Below, one piece after another: positions 23,634 through 35,431 of a DNA stretch of 64,000 nt; within the stretch, counting starts at the first letter, position 1, and each line of letters begins with the position of its first letter. The notes under the pieces were generated by a model. That model had not been told where the DNA came from and ran no database searches. It saw nothing but the letters and a program-made list of their open reading frames with translations. The stretch is from Ophiobolus disseminans (Eukaryota > Ascomycota > Dothideomycetes > Pleosporales > Phaeosphaeriaceae): assembly GCA_010093685.1 (NCBI GenBank), contig MU006248.1, positions 124,001 to 188,000 on the forward strand. Direction: 5' to 3'. Both the position numbers and the translations under genes were made by a program.

Positions 23634-24818
23634 GACAGTGCGTGCATCTCGAGTACGAGCCAACTATCCTAGGGGGTGGTTGTAACGCGCCGAGAAAAGC
23701 CGGCCTCGAGCAAGGGTAGGATGTAGAAGTAGAAAACGCGTTCACTGTGTATCCCTCGGCGTGGTGTCGCGACGCGCACCGCATCTCCTGCAAGCATGCC
23801 CACAAATAGACCAATCAAGTACAGCATCCCACAACACCCACTGCAAGCCTCTTCACCGAGCATATGCGCCCTCTACTCTCACGCGCACTTCGCTAGAAAT
23901 TAGCGCCAAAGAAGCAGAAGTGATCAAGTTGACACTTCACCAGGTTCCGTCCCAAACTCCCTTCCGAACCGAGGCGCTTGGCATCATCACCCCACGAACC
24001 GTAAAGTCCGCCCAGCTCAAACAGCACCCTATCCGAACCCGAACACATAAAGTGTGCCAATTATACAACACCACGGGCCGGACCTCTACCGTCTCTCGCC
24101 TCTTCGCCGCCGGCCTCACGCCTTGCATCCGCGCCTGTTAGGCGCCTGGGGCCAAGCCACGCCCCTGCACGATACATCGTAAGCGCCACCAACTGGACCA
24201 CAAATCGTCCCCAGACCCCCACCACATCTTCTTTTGGCCACAGACCTGGTCGTCGGGGCCTCATTATCAACACGAGCCGCCACTAAGATCGTGCTTTTCT
24301 TGCTGCAAGATCTGTCTTCTGCCTTTCGAGATCGCGCTATCACTCGGGCATCTGTTGTCAGCCTCGAATATAACTTGCCTGCAACAGCAGGCCTAAACTG
24401 CATTTCATCGTATTTGCCGGCCGCGCTACACCCGTCTTTTGCAGCTTTTACTCCAGGTATCCCGGCTGCTGTTCTCGTCATTCGTTCACACAGTTCCACT
24501 CACCCATCCCGTGTCCAATCCAGCCCTGGTGCCGCCTGTTGTGCGCGCTATTCACTTTCCGTCAATTGCCCCTCCCGGCACGTATCATTGGAGCTTTCTT
24601 CTTCTCAAAGTCCGATCCTTGTGACTAGCATAATTTGCTCGACCAGGCATCAACATGTGAATCCCAGCTTCTACGGTGTGCTCTTGACCCTCCTCCAGCT
24701 GGCCTGAGCCAGCAGTGCACGTCTCTGCGCACTCTGGCAACCTTCCTTGGCTTAGCGTCATCGGTATCTATCTCGTATTCTGATTATAAACGCCGCTTTG
24801 CTTGGGACCCAATCGAAT
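23634..24818. other. Intergenic: divergent promoter of TBC and DDB1-like genes
   Basis: 1,185 bp between two divergent start codons. Frames at 23761-24141 and 24234-24707 are basic or serine rich and lack any domain or splice context, so none was called. Confidence 0.5.
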
Positions 24819-27800
24819 ATGAATCACCAGGCCCAAACATACACCCTTGTCGACGGTGAATGGGTTTCTGCTACGGTTGATGTCTATCAAGCCATGGCAC
24901 AAGCTCGTGAGTCCGACACCGAGATGGCAGAAGTTACTGCCGAGTCGACGACTCAAGTGCCTGAACTTGGCATTCTCTCAAGTACAGTCTTTGCAAGCCC
25001 CCTCTTCAAGTTCGTCCGTCCCGCAAATATACGCCACAAACACTTCAACGACATTGTCCTAGTCGGCGATGATGCTATCCAGCTCAAGGAAATTCGTGAC
25101 TACGGCCGTCTCCGCCATGTCGCGACAAAGTCTGACTTCAAAGGCCGCATCCTCGCGGCCAAGGTGTTCGGTGACCCTCGTGAGATACCCGTCAACGTGG
25201 GCAGCCCTCTACCCAAGAAGCAGCACCTTCAAAGAGGAAGGCGGTCCATGACTGGGGACAACGAGCAAGTCCTTCCGCCTGAAGTTGTGGTGCTCACCCT
25301 CACAAACAGAACCCTCATGTTTCTATGGGCACAGCATACACAAGCAGGGTTGGTGTCTTTCGTCCAACGAACCGTCAATCTTCCCGCAGGAGCCTCCAGT
25401 TTTGATCGCTTTGGGACCTTTCTCGCAGTTGATAATAGACGTCGGGCTATGGCCGTGGCCGCTCAAGAGGGGCGATTCATACTCTACAAAACAAAGTCCA
25501 TGGAGAGGTGGCGGAAAGAGCTTCGGGACGGTAGCGCAACAACACCCATCGAGGACGAGCGGATCATTCCAATCGAAGGCCGGATCATGCACATGGACTT
25601 TTTGTCATCCGCTGCAAGCCTGGACGAGTATCATGTTGTGCTCCTGTTCATCGTCGCGTTACACGGAAAGACCAAGATCACATGTTTCGACTGGGACTGC
25701 AGAGAGGACCTCAGCAAGGTTACCGTTAGAACAGAGCGAGTTCTAGTGGACCTAGGTAGGTAATCCTGCGACCGGCGGTACAATCCTAAAGCTGACTTTC
25801 TCAGAGGACCACAATCCATCCTTACTCATACCACTCGCCCGCACGTCTGATTTTCTCCTGGTCTTTGACACACATATAGCGGCTTATGTAGACGTACTAT
25901 CAGGCGTACCTCGACGTGTGCTAGCCCAGATCGGCCCACACATACTGCAGCCGTTACTGCCTGGCGATAGTAAGCGGAGACCACGCTGGGTGGCATGGGA
26001 CAAAACACCACGCAATCGAGAATATGCGAAAGAAGTATTTTATATCGCTCGCGAAGACGGACGCATCATGTACGCTGAGAGAGGCCCAGCAGGCGATCTT
26101 GAAGCGGATGAAGCCGGCGATTGGCCATATCGGATCGACACCGCCTTCGCTTGCCTCAGTGTCGACAACTCTGAGTTTTCGCAACGGTACCCAGATGTCC
26201 TGATCGCTGGAGGTGCCAGCAACGATGGTCAGCTCTGCAAGGTTGGATCGTGGCCAACTGAATACCCATACGCCAGGTCATATCCTGGAACCAATCAGTT
26301 CTCTCATGTCGACTGCATTCCCAACTGGGCGCCCTCGATGGATCTGTCGGTAACGCGGTTACCGGGAGCACGGGCACCCCACGAGCGTGATCGCGACTCA
26401 ATCTTCATTGCCAACGGTGCTAGCCCTCATGGTGGCATATCAGAGATGCGGCATGGTGTCCAGGCTTCTGTTGAGCACTATTTTGGTGGGATGAATGGCT
26501 GCACTGGTCTTTGGGCCGTCGACCATGGAAGCAGCATAATGAATTGCGAAGGCAAGACTGCCAAACGGCATTACGCAACCTTTGCAGTTACGATTCCACC
26601 AGAGACTCTACTCATTCGGATTGTTCGGACTCAGCGCGAGATTCGCGGCGACTTCTCCGGAGCATGGGAAGACGGAGCCTGGGAAGTGGAGCAGGTGCAT
26701 GCGGGTGAAGACGATGTCATGCGAGACGTAGAAACCATCCTTACATGCTCTTGGGCCGATGGCCTTGCGATACAGGTTACTCGGAACGAAATACGAGTTC
26801 TGCGCCGACCGACTCTTCAGCAGGTCGATTCGATCGTTTTCCCTACCTCCCTACTGCGCGTCGCTTGCAAGCCCGGCTGCCCCTTCATTGCTGTCACTTT
26901 TCGAGAATCAGGTCACATCTATTTAGAATTGGTGCGCATGTCACAAGACGGAACTCTGATGAGGACCGCTTCGCTGGATGCTAGACTACGGCTCGACCAT
27001 GATGCAACCTGCGTTGAGCTCTTTGAAGTGGAAGGCACTTTATGCGTCTTTACCAGCACGTTTGACTTGAAAGTCATGCTGCTGAAGGTCCAGGACGATG
27101 GAACCCTCGTTCCTATTGCAGAAGACTCATTGGAAAGTGCTACCATTGATGGTGTTCGCATGTTGCTAGAGAGTGTGGTGCTGCTGTCCACACAGGAAGC
27201 GCGAGTGTTGGTCTGTGCCACTCGAAGTGGGTATCTTCTCAGCTCGCCTCTCCCTGGATGTGGCAAGAGTAAGTCTGGTGCATTTCAGCTTATTCTCAAC
27301 TGACGTGTATAGATTCATCGCATTTCAAGTGGCATACTGTGAAGATGGGCACTACCTCGGCTCAGATAACACCCAGCTCTATGGATACATCTTCAGCATT
27401 TGTTTCATGTGGGCGCGACTTCTGTCGAGTGCGTTGCTCGGGGAAAGCACCCTTTCTCCTTGACATCGATTCGATATGGTTTACCAAACGGACACAACCC
27501 GATTACTTACAATCTCCAATCACTGCAACATGTCAGCTACCTCACGTCGACTATTCAAACACCATTGGCCGCAACCTTGGTGGACTCTTGTTCACCGTCG
27601 CTGGCGATCAGTTTCTTTTTTCGCAAGTCGATTCTGATACTCATATACCGTCGGATCTTTCCGCTCTACCCGAAGACGACTGTAGAGCAGTGCCTCGGAA
27701 GCTCGTTGTTGGTTCCAAACCTACCAGCGTTATGTACTTGGATCGAGCGCACAAGATGGTAACAGCCACAATGCAGGCGAAAGAAGAACGAGCGCCTCCT

Positions 27801-29173
27801 CATGGATACAGAGTGCTTCATTCGTCGATCAAGCTTGTCACCACTGCCGACGAAAAGTCGGCCGACGAACCAGAGACCAAGCAAGAAAATGAGCCTGCTG
27901 CGGCAAACAAACTCGTTGCAGCCGAATATGAGCTGAAGCACGGCGAACGAGTGTATTCGATAACCGAATGGGAATATCATGACCACCGAGGCAAGAAGTA
28001 TGATCTCCTCATTGTGGGAACCGGAGTGCCCGGGAGCACGGGCAAAGAAACTGGAAGACGCTTGATTATCAACCCAGGGAGACAAGGCTCGAAGTTGCAA
28101 CTCCAGAAGGAGTCATCTTTCAGCCATCCAGTCTACTATAGTACAGCATACAACAACGACAGAAGCGTTAGCGCTATCGGAAAAAAATTAGCGTTCGACA
28201 TCTTCGAGCAGGGAGCGTAAGACTTGATCCACGTGTTCAAGTTACGTACGTGCTAACTAGTCTCAGATTGACTCGGCATGCTACTACAGAACTACCCTCC
28301 CCAGCCATCCATATCACCGTCCGAGCTCCATTTGTCTACGTCTCCACACTTCAACACTCGCACCACTGCTTCGAGATTATAGAATACGAGCAAGACGGAA
28401 AGACTCACTACGAGTTCGAAAAAGTCTTCCAAGACAGCCACGACCGCAATTGCTCATCCCACCTCGTCCTAAACATCAACACCGCCGCATCAACCCAAGA
28501 CACCGTCATCCTCGTGACTGACAAGAAAAGCGCCTCCATCACAGCTCTATACCACCCACCCGAACGCACGCAAATGAATGCCACAACTACGCTCTTCGAA
28601 GCATGTCTCCCCCGCACAGTAACCCGCCTCCAACAAGGCTCCATCCGCCCTCCCTGGCGCCGCTCAGCTCACTCACCAAACCCCCCAACCGGCATTTTCA
28701 ACGACAACATCATCGGCTTATGTTCCGACGGCACAATCTACACTTTCTCCCTCCTCTCGCAACCCGCGCGCCATTTACTCCGCTTCCTGCAAAATCTCAT
28801 CGAAGAAAAGCAACGACGCGATCCAGCAAAAAAAGACATCCCAGTCCGTACCGGCACGCTTACGCATATCTTGATGAATAATGCCGAAGGTGACCAGGAT
28901 GATGGTATTCGTGCTGCGGCTGTGGATCCGAGGACTAGGGAGAGGGGCGTGGGGGGTAAGAGGAATGGCCATGTTGATGGGGATGCGTTGCGGAGGTGGG
29001 TTGCTGTGGATGGGGATGTTGGGAGATTGGTGCGTGAGGGGGTGGATGCGAGTGTTGGGAGGTTGTTTGGGGAGTTTATGGGGGAGATGTGGGGTGGTGA
29101 TGTTAAGTCACTTGATGACGGTGTAGAGATGGCGAGGAAGTGGATGGAGGAGATACTTATGCCTGTGCTCTAG
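24819..29173 (+). CDS. DDB1/CPSF-A/Mms1-like beta-propeller protein
   Basis: Four exons, 24819-25755, 25805-27268, 27313-28216 and 28267-29173, encode 1,403 residues, with exact frame across three GT-AG introns (phases 1, 1 and 2). Residues about 45-600 match the style of the Mms1_N/CPSF-A N-terminal region: a run of beta-propeller blades with motifs such as NDIVLVGDDAIQL and CVELFEVEGTLCVFTS. The C-terminal part contains further blade-like strands and ends in a helical tail. Relatives include DDB1, CPSF160, Rse1 and yeast Mms1, which are scaffolds in ubiquitin ligases, 3'-end processing or the spliceosome (family knowledge). Length and divergence place this in the poorly studied fungal Mms1_N group rather than in Rse1 or CPSF160 proper. 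Nuclear location is inferred. The last 250 nt are strongly G-rich. Confidence 0.82.
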
Positions 29174-30197
29174 GGAGATGGAGGGGGGTACGTTTAGACT
29201 GTTAGAATCAGGTTTGCAAGATAAAGTGTAATTAGAGTTTGGCGTTACGGTGACGAGGTGTATGATTCTAGTATGATGACATTGCATTTAATGGTTCCTT
29301 TTATCCTGCTACATCTAAGCGTCAACGCGTGAACAAAAGGGTGATGGGTATGCACTATGCTTCTTGAGATGGTATTTGATGTTCATATTGTATAGCACGT
29401 GACCTGGGATTATATATCGCGTTCCCATCTACCAAACTGTGCAAAGATCTCACTCAAACACCACGCACACCACTCCCTAAACACCCCACCTCATCATCCC
29501 ATTCCACCTCAATCCAACTCCATCCCTCCTAACCACCTTCCTTATACGTCTTTCATACCTAGGTAACGCTGAATCACTCATCCAGCTAATCAGTATTCCA
29601 TAGACTAGGGCGCACGTTGTTTCTTCCTCTAACTGCATTAATTCTTTACCAAGAGAGAGGGTTGTGAGATTTCAGGAACTTGGCGGTTTGGTTGGGATGA
29701 GGCTGAGACATGCATACATGGAGTAGACTGGAGGCAAAGGCAGGGCATGAGATGTCAGGATGGTGCATGTGGCTTGCTTTAGCGTGGTCGTGCGTTTCGA
29801 TGAATGTGAGACATGAGCCGAATCCGGCGATGTACTTTATCGACTGGATAGTAGTTTTTCGGTGGTAGAGGAATCGATAGTGGTGCTTGTGTCAGTGTTC
29901 AAGTAGATGAGAATTTGTGAGGATGCAAGGTTGCGTGTATCGGTAAAGACTGTGTGTGTTTCTATGGACCTATTTTTGTGCTTTTTCTGTTCATCTGGGA
30001 GTGGGGATTGTGTATTGTGGGAAACATAAGAAACAAGGAAATTAAAGCGCAACCAGACGCCGACGCGGTAAAGACAGTGTAATGCGAAACCCAAAAAAAA
30101 TGCAGAGCCCCTCCGTCACTGCTTACCCCTCTCTCAGCCTCGCCATCTGCGCCCTTTATGAGTCTCCGATAAACCTTGCTAGCCGAAATCTCCAGTC
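29174..30197. other. Intergenic, convergent 3' regions
   Basis: About 1 kb with a C-rich stretch at 29450-29550. No gene, RNA or repeat family is recognised. CGCCCTTT also occurs once here (about 30147), showing the 8-mer alone is not specific to the zinc-finger promoters. Confidence 0.45.
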
Positions 30198-31142
30198 CTA
30201 GACTGCGAGCTTGTGGCCCTGTCTCATGTGATCGCGTCTCTTGTCCTTGCGGGTGAAGGCTTTGGTGCAGCCCTGCACAAAGCAATGGAATTGGGGAGCG
30301 GCATAACTCCGCATGTGGCGACGGTAGTCGCCAGCACGCTTGAAAGTCTTCTGGCAATTAAGGCAGGCATGGCCTACTGCTCGAGTCGGCAGAGGGATGT
30401 TAGATGGCGCTGGCGCTGGTGGAGCTGGAGCGACTGCCTGGTGCAGCCCGGCGTCGAGGGTCATGTCCAGCTGAGGTGCAGTCGGCCACATCGGCTGGTA
30501 AGCACTATGGTTCGGCATCCAGGCTCCTGTAACAAAATCCAACTCGGATCCATTTAGAGCTTGCTGATAGAAGTCCTGGTTCTGCTGCGGCTCAGGATCG
30601 ACACCGAAGTCAAGATAAGGTTCGGTCACATTAGGTGTGAAGTGGTTGTGAGCAATCTGCTGCGGCGTGGTGTTGAGAAAGTTCGATTGTCCAATGCCAG
30701 TGAAGTCATCTAGGTAATCGAAGCCGATCGCGAAGGGAGCGCCAGCGCCAGGAAGCAATGGCACACCCGAGTTGAACGGCCCCAGTGGCTCCGGAGCAAC
30801 CACCATGCCTGACAAGCCATCATCCCAGCGTCTAGCGTTGTACTGCACTTGGTGCCAGGCATCAAGACTCTTATCCTGGTCCAGGGCTATGCCGTGCGCT
30901 GACAAAAGTGGGAAGATGCCCGTGTGTGGCTCCGTGCTGGGTCCGCCGTGGCGGGAAGGGGCGATTTCGCCCAACCAAGTGCCCAGGTCATTGGAATTTG
31001 GGTACTGCACTTGGAAAAAGGCATACCTGCATGAAGTTAAAAAAAAAACTCACCCTTCTTCGTGACCGTCGTCGCGACAGTCGGGTGTCAAAAGCCTGCT
31101 GAAACTGGTGCCAGCTTCGATATCGTGGGTCGTGGGAGGCAT
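30198..31142 (-). CDS. Short two-finger C2H2 protein (module 2, ZF-2)
   Basis: Exons 31142-31054 and 31026-30198 encode 305 residues. The 27-nt intron between them begins GTGAG, has a T run, TTAAC and ends GCAG; unspliced, the frame stops at the TGA formed by the donor. Exon 1 encodes MPPTTHDIEA onward; exon 2 begins with Tyr-Ala-Phe, as in ZF-1. The N-terminal 240 residues are acidic, Gln/Pro-rich and disordered. Finger 1 is C-x2-C (CLNC) with RRHMRSY where a second His is expected, so the last zinc ligand is Tyr (TAT for CAT). Finger 2 is complete: CFVQGC, TRKDKRRDH, RQGH. The gene is divergent from ANK-B across 401 bp. A transcription regulator is likely, perhaps with weakened DNA binding by finger 1. 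Confidence 0.83.
31027..31053 (-). other. 27-nt putative ultrashort intron in ZF-2
   Basis: GTGAG, T run, TTAAC, then TTCATGCAG. Phase 2, same place as in ZF-1 and ZF-3. Its length is a multiple of three, but it contains stops in frame. Confidence 0.6.
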
Positions 31143-31543
31143 GACCGCGGACGAGAATGCAGCTCTGAGGCTGTGCGACGGGAAATCTATGCGAACAGAT
31201 GAGTGCAGCTAGTGCAGAGTCGGTGAGTACTATTGAATGGTGAAGTGTGGATAGTCCAAGATTGCGTCAAATCGATGTTTGCGCGAAGCGCGGCGGACAA
31301 TGTTGTATATGGCCCTGGCAGCGCCTGGGCAGCCACCCGTTGTGAAAGTGCGGCTGAGCCACTAACAAGTCCTCGCAACGAATCACGATCCCTGTACGCG
31401 CCCTTTGCTCATCAAGGGGGGACAGCGACATAGTGAAGTTTCTGCACATCTCTTTGAATCAGACTGAAAGGCACATACGACACTAATAACAACCGCCTTC
31501 GGAGCCCGTGGCATGCTTCCTGATCAAACACATCACGTTCACG
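31143..31543. promoter_or_regulatory. Shared divergent promoter of zinc-finger module 2
   Basis: 401 bp between start codons of ZF-2 (minus) and ANK-B (plus), the shortest of the three shared promoters. It holds CGAAT-N15-CGCCCTTT at 31379. Short open frames at 31187-31449 lack any support. Confidence 0.6.
31379..31406 (+). promoter_or_regulatory. Composite element CGAAT-N15-CGCCCTTT (module 2)
   Basis: CGAAT (one mismatch to CCAAT) at 31379-31383, 15 bases, CGCCCTTT at 31399-31406. It lies 138 bp from the ANK-B start and 257 bp from the ZF-2 start. Confidence 0.45.
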
Positions 31544-33554
31544 ATGGCTTCTCACAAGCATCGGTGCGGCAACAAAGACTGTGCAAAATCCTTCAACACT
31601 GAAGGACAACTCAAGTAAGCAGCACAGCTGTGACCCCAAAAGTTAGCTGATAGATTGAAAATCAAGTCGACACTCCAAAGTCCACACGAAACCATTCCAA
31701 TGCCCGATTTGTGAACGAGGCTTCGCGCTTCGTCTCGACATGAGTCGACACGTAAAGGCCCGTCATCGCCTAGGTCATGGAAAATATGCTTGTCCGATTG
31801 CGTATTGTACTTTCAAAGCAACTCGCAAAGATAACCTGGCTCAACATGAGAGAAACATGCACATGCAAGCACAGCAACTCGAGTCTATCGAAGCTCCGAA
31901 ACCACCGAAAATCATGGCGTTATCTGCTAACAGTAACGATCAAAGTGATATCCATCAGTCACCACCGAATCATGCACCTCAAGAACAGCTGTGGAGCTGC
32001 GCGATGTTCCTACAAGCCGCTACAGCAGGTAATCTTGCTGTCCTCGAAGCGTGTTTCGACTCGAAGATCGACATAGACACCGCAGCAGACGATGGATCAT
32101 CCGCGCTACACTGTGCGGCAAGAGCTGGTCAAGAACTTGCGGTTCATTTCTTATTGGAAAAAGAAGCCGACATTTCAGCCCGAAATCGGAAGGGGAGGTC
32201 GCCATTAGAAGAAGCGCTTGTGGGCAAGAGTAAAGGAACAATCGAACGTCTACTTGGAAAAGGAGCAAAGCTAGGTAGCCTCAAAGTAGCCGGAGCCTGT
32301 ATTACACAGTCTGGAAGCTTCGACATCATTCAAGAATGCTTCTCTCTTGATGGGAGCACATTGGACGAGCTAAAAAATCAAACACTTTATGCAGCATCGG
32401 CATTAGGACGGACATCTCTAGTTTCCGCGCTCCTATCACAGGTGAACGATCAGATTTCCGGAGATGATCCGGCTCATCTTCCTGTCCCAGCTTGGAGAAG
32501 GCTCGTTGACGGCCGCGAAGAACTACTTTGGGCGAAGCAAGGCAACCGGAATCAGTATACTCCAATACATCTTGCATCGCTCAAAGGACATTATGAGATT
32601 GTACGACTACTTGTTCAGCATCAATTCAAAGTCAACATGCTAGCTAGAGGCTTGACACCACTGCATCTAGCAGCCAAAGCGGGCCACGTGAGTGTAGTAG
32701 AATACTTGCTCGGGCTAGGCAGCATCGAAATTAACCCCAAAGACCAGGAGGGAAGAATGCCACGGGATCTTGCAGCTATTTCCGGTCATCTAGATATCGT
32801 CGAACTTTTCCATAGACAGGCAAATATTGACACCCGCTGTCACGATACTTCCGGCTTATCAATTCTACAACTCTCCGCAATTCATGGTCGTTGGAATGTT
32901 GCTCAAGCGTTCCTCGATCATGAGGAAGGCCCTCAAGTACACGGAACGCCATTACACTCGCTCGATCAGCGTCAAGCTGCACCGTTCCAGATTGTAGTCG
33001 GGCTACTGCAACACCCGGACTTCAGTAACATCAACATAGTAGACAACGACATGAATCGCGGTGAACGACGCGGTGAAGGACTATTGCATGTCGCTGTTCG
33101 CCAGAATGAGTGCGACGTCATTCGACTTCTCTTGGATCGCGAGGACATCAATGTGAATATTGACACCCGAGGGTCACTCCGCACTCCTCTCCATAAAGCC
33201 ATCGAGCTTGGACATTCGGACGCCGCAAAGCTTCTTCTCCAGCACAACAAATTCGACGCAAGCTTACGTGGGAAATGGGTTGCCCATCCACTCACAATGG
33301 CTCGAAAGAAAGGGCTCGACGAAATCGTAGAACTTCTCCTCGCTCGTGGCGTTGTCGATCCCAAGAACGAGGCATTGATGTCTGCCAACGCCAGAAATAC
33401 TGCTCTCGATCCGAACATGGTCTATCCGGAGGTTGAAGAACCAGCCGAATGCGATCTCGAAGTACAACCCTACTCCTTCCTGGACGAATACATGAATGAC
33501 TCTCCTGAGTACATGGTGGACGAAACTCAAGCGTTAGACAAAGACACAATGTGA
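31544..33554 (+). CDS. C2H2 zinc-finger / ankyrin-repeat protein (module 2, ANK-B)
   Basis: Exons 31544-31614 and 31667-33554 encode 652 residues. Exon 1 begins MASHKHRCGNKDC and ends inside finger 1; a 52-nt phase-2 intron (GTAAGC...CAAG) leads into NRHSKVH, at the same codon position as in ANK-A and ANK-C. Fingers 2 and 3 follow (CPICERGF; CPIAYCTFKATRKDN). From about residue 145 to 590 there are ankyrin repeats (GSSALHCAARAGQ, YTPIHLASLKGHYEIV, TPLHLAAKAGHVSVVEYLL). The tail is acidic and ends with YSFLDEYMND, matching YGFLDEDMD at the end of ANK-C. No signal peptide or membrane span. It probably acts in the nucleus; the ankyrin array should bind a protein partner, possibly the divergent short finger protein, but nothing in the sequence proves that. 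Confidence 0.88.
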
Positions 33555-34753
33555 CTGGATACTGTACTCAGAAAATATGGACTGGATTGGCATCACATGT
33601 CATGTTGAATTGACGTGATCGCGCATCATGTTTTGTTGTCATGCTATTGTATAGGGCTCTCGATTTTTTTGTAGTCCACTTTCCTATTTCCTTGATCATC
33701 AAACACTCGGGCATTGTATGTAGCTACTTTCTCCGATAGCTTTGAGAACACGCAAAATCATGTCCCATTCACTCCACTCAAATCAATATCATCCATCGCA
33801 TGTCGATCAAGACCACCGCGAAGTCAACGTAGAAAGGTGTTCTCTATCAAACTCACCACGCAGTAGACTCCAGGGCTTGCCCTGTAGTTGATACTAGCCT
33901 TCCAGTCTACCTCACAGCAACCCATCAGCCTCGCTCCCCTCCCAGAACCGCTCATCGCACTTCACCTCACCTCTCAAACCCACAAACCCACAACCATCAC
34001 TCCCATTGTACCCGCATCGGCAACTCCAAACTCCCTATGCCGCTCAATAGTGCGCATCGGTAAGACCTGCATCGAAGGGCACGCACAGCCAATCAACGAC
34101 CAGAAAATGAAGGACGCGTGCAATTCAGCCGTGTCCAGCTGAGGTGCCCTTTGAGGCTCAAGGGGCGCGCGCGACCAATGATGTTGGCGAAGGCTCTGAG
34201 AGAGTGAGGCGCACGGTGCGCCAATGCGGCGTGCATGTGCATTGCATGTTGCAGCGATGAGTTGGCGTGCTGGCGAGGGCGCGGTGGGTGGGTACGTTTG
34301 CCTTACGCGTACCGGGATCGAGGGAATAGGCGGGGAAATATCACACACTTTGTTAGTTGTTTTAGGCCGTGATGCTGATGCATGGAGTGGAAATGCATGG
34401 GTGTGATGTTTGGCTGGAGGTGACGACGAAGTTCGATCGCAGGGAGGTGGATGATGCCCAAATTGGTTAGATCGTGGCCGAGCTCTGGCAACTGCGAAGG
34501 AGTAAGAGAATAATGAGTGTATTTGCTACATAGTTAAGTCCAAAAGCCAAAGAACGAGCGACAATGAACGCAAAACAGAAACACTGGAGAGAGTGTGGTA
34601 AGGAAAAACAAGGCAAGCAACAAAGGTGGTAATGACCGACGCAAAGAAAAACCGAAGTCTCAAGTGCCAACCAGATAACAATTTAACCCCACCGCAATAC
34701 GTCTTTCCCTCCACAGACCAATCAATGCAATCATATGATCCCTCTCAGCCCTC
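33555..34753. other. Intergenic, convergent 3' regions
   Basis: 1.2 kb between the stops of ANK-B and ZF-3. Frames at 33888-34142 and 33974-34348 overlap each other on opposite strands without family features. No RNA gene or repeat is recognised. Confidence 0.45.
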
Positions 34754-35431
34754 TTAAGTGCCGTGAGCCTGTCGGAGATGGTCGTGTCGTTTGTCCTTCC
34801 TGTAGAAAGCCATGCCGCAGCCAGGCTGAGTGCAGGGGAAGGCACGGGGTCCATGCTTCTTCATGTGGCGGCGATACTCACCGGGACGGCTGAAGGTAGC
34901 GTTGCATCCAATTGGGCATGTCAAGAGGGTTTGACCGGAGGGCTGAGGGGCAGCTACGACGGCGGGCGGGGCAGGGGCAGGGGCATGGGCCTGGACCTGG
35001 ACCTGGACCTGGACCTGGACTTGGGGCAAGGCTGGGACATGGCCTGGGAAGACAACCTCGTCAGGGTCATCGTTGCTCATGAGTTGCTCCAGAGGCGTGT
35101 AGAGGTAGTTGTCGTGATGTTCGACGTTGTTATACGTGGAGGAAGTAGCGAGAGGGTTTGCCGGACGTTCATGGTAGTTGGCGTATGTACCGAGGAGGTA
35201 TTGAGCGTCTTCGAGGAATGTCGAACTGGTGGCAACATCGAAAGGGTACTGAAGGTAGCAAGCATACTCGGTATTGGCTACTGGACCAGAGGGTTCATGG
35301 AAAGGGCGATCTGCATCGTCGTTGCCAACATTGAAACCAATCCAGGCGTGCCTGCAGCTCGTTAAAAAAAAATGGGGCAGTGCTTACGGGCTACCACTGT
35401 GGTAAACAATGACCGAGCCGCTAGCAGACAT
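34754..35431 (-). CDS. Short two-finger C2H2 protein (module 3, ZF-3)
   Basis: Exons 35431-35388 and 35351-34754 encode 213 residues, the shortest of the three paralogues. The intron is 36 nt (GTAAGC, T run, TTAAC, GCTGCAG) in phase 2, and exon 2 starts with His-Ala-Trp, matching Tyr-Ala-Phe in the paralogues. Unspliced, the donor itself makes a TAA stop. The N-terminal 150 residues are disordered; residues about 120-131 are a Val-Gln dipeptide run encoded by a 6-bp tandem repeat, followed by an Ala/Pro run. Both C-terminal fingers are complete: C-x3-C with HMKKH, and C-x4-C (CTQPGC) with FYRKDKRHDH and RQAH. It is divergent from ANK-C across 613 bp. Likely a transcription regulator; targets are unknown. 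Confidence 0.85.
34991..35020. repeat. (CTGGAC)5 tandem repeat
   Basis: Five perfect copies of the 6-mer CTGGAC inside ZF-3. On the coding strand it reads as alternating Val and Gln codons. Changes in copy number would alter the linker before the fingers without shifting the frame. Confidence 0.9.
35352..35387 (-). other. 36-nt putative short intron in ZF-3
   Basis: GTAAGC donor, nine-T run, TTAAC, CTGCAG acceptor; phase 2. It is the longest and most ordinary of the three, and supports reading the 26- and 27-nt versions as introns. Confidence 0.72.

Noticed and set aside
30147..30154. Another CGCCCTTT near the 3' end of ZF-2
   Set aside because: No CCAAT-like word at the 15-base spacing and not in a promoter; a chance occurrence.
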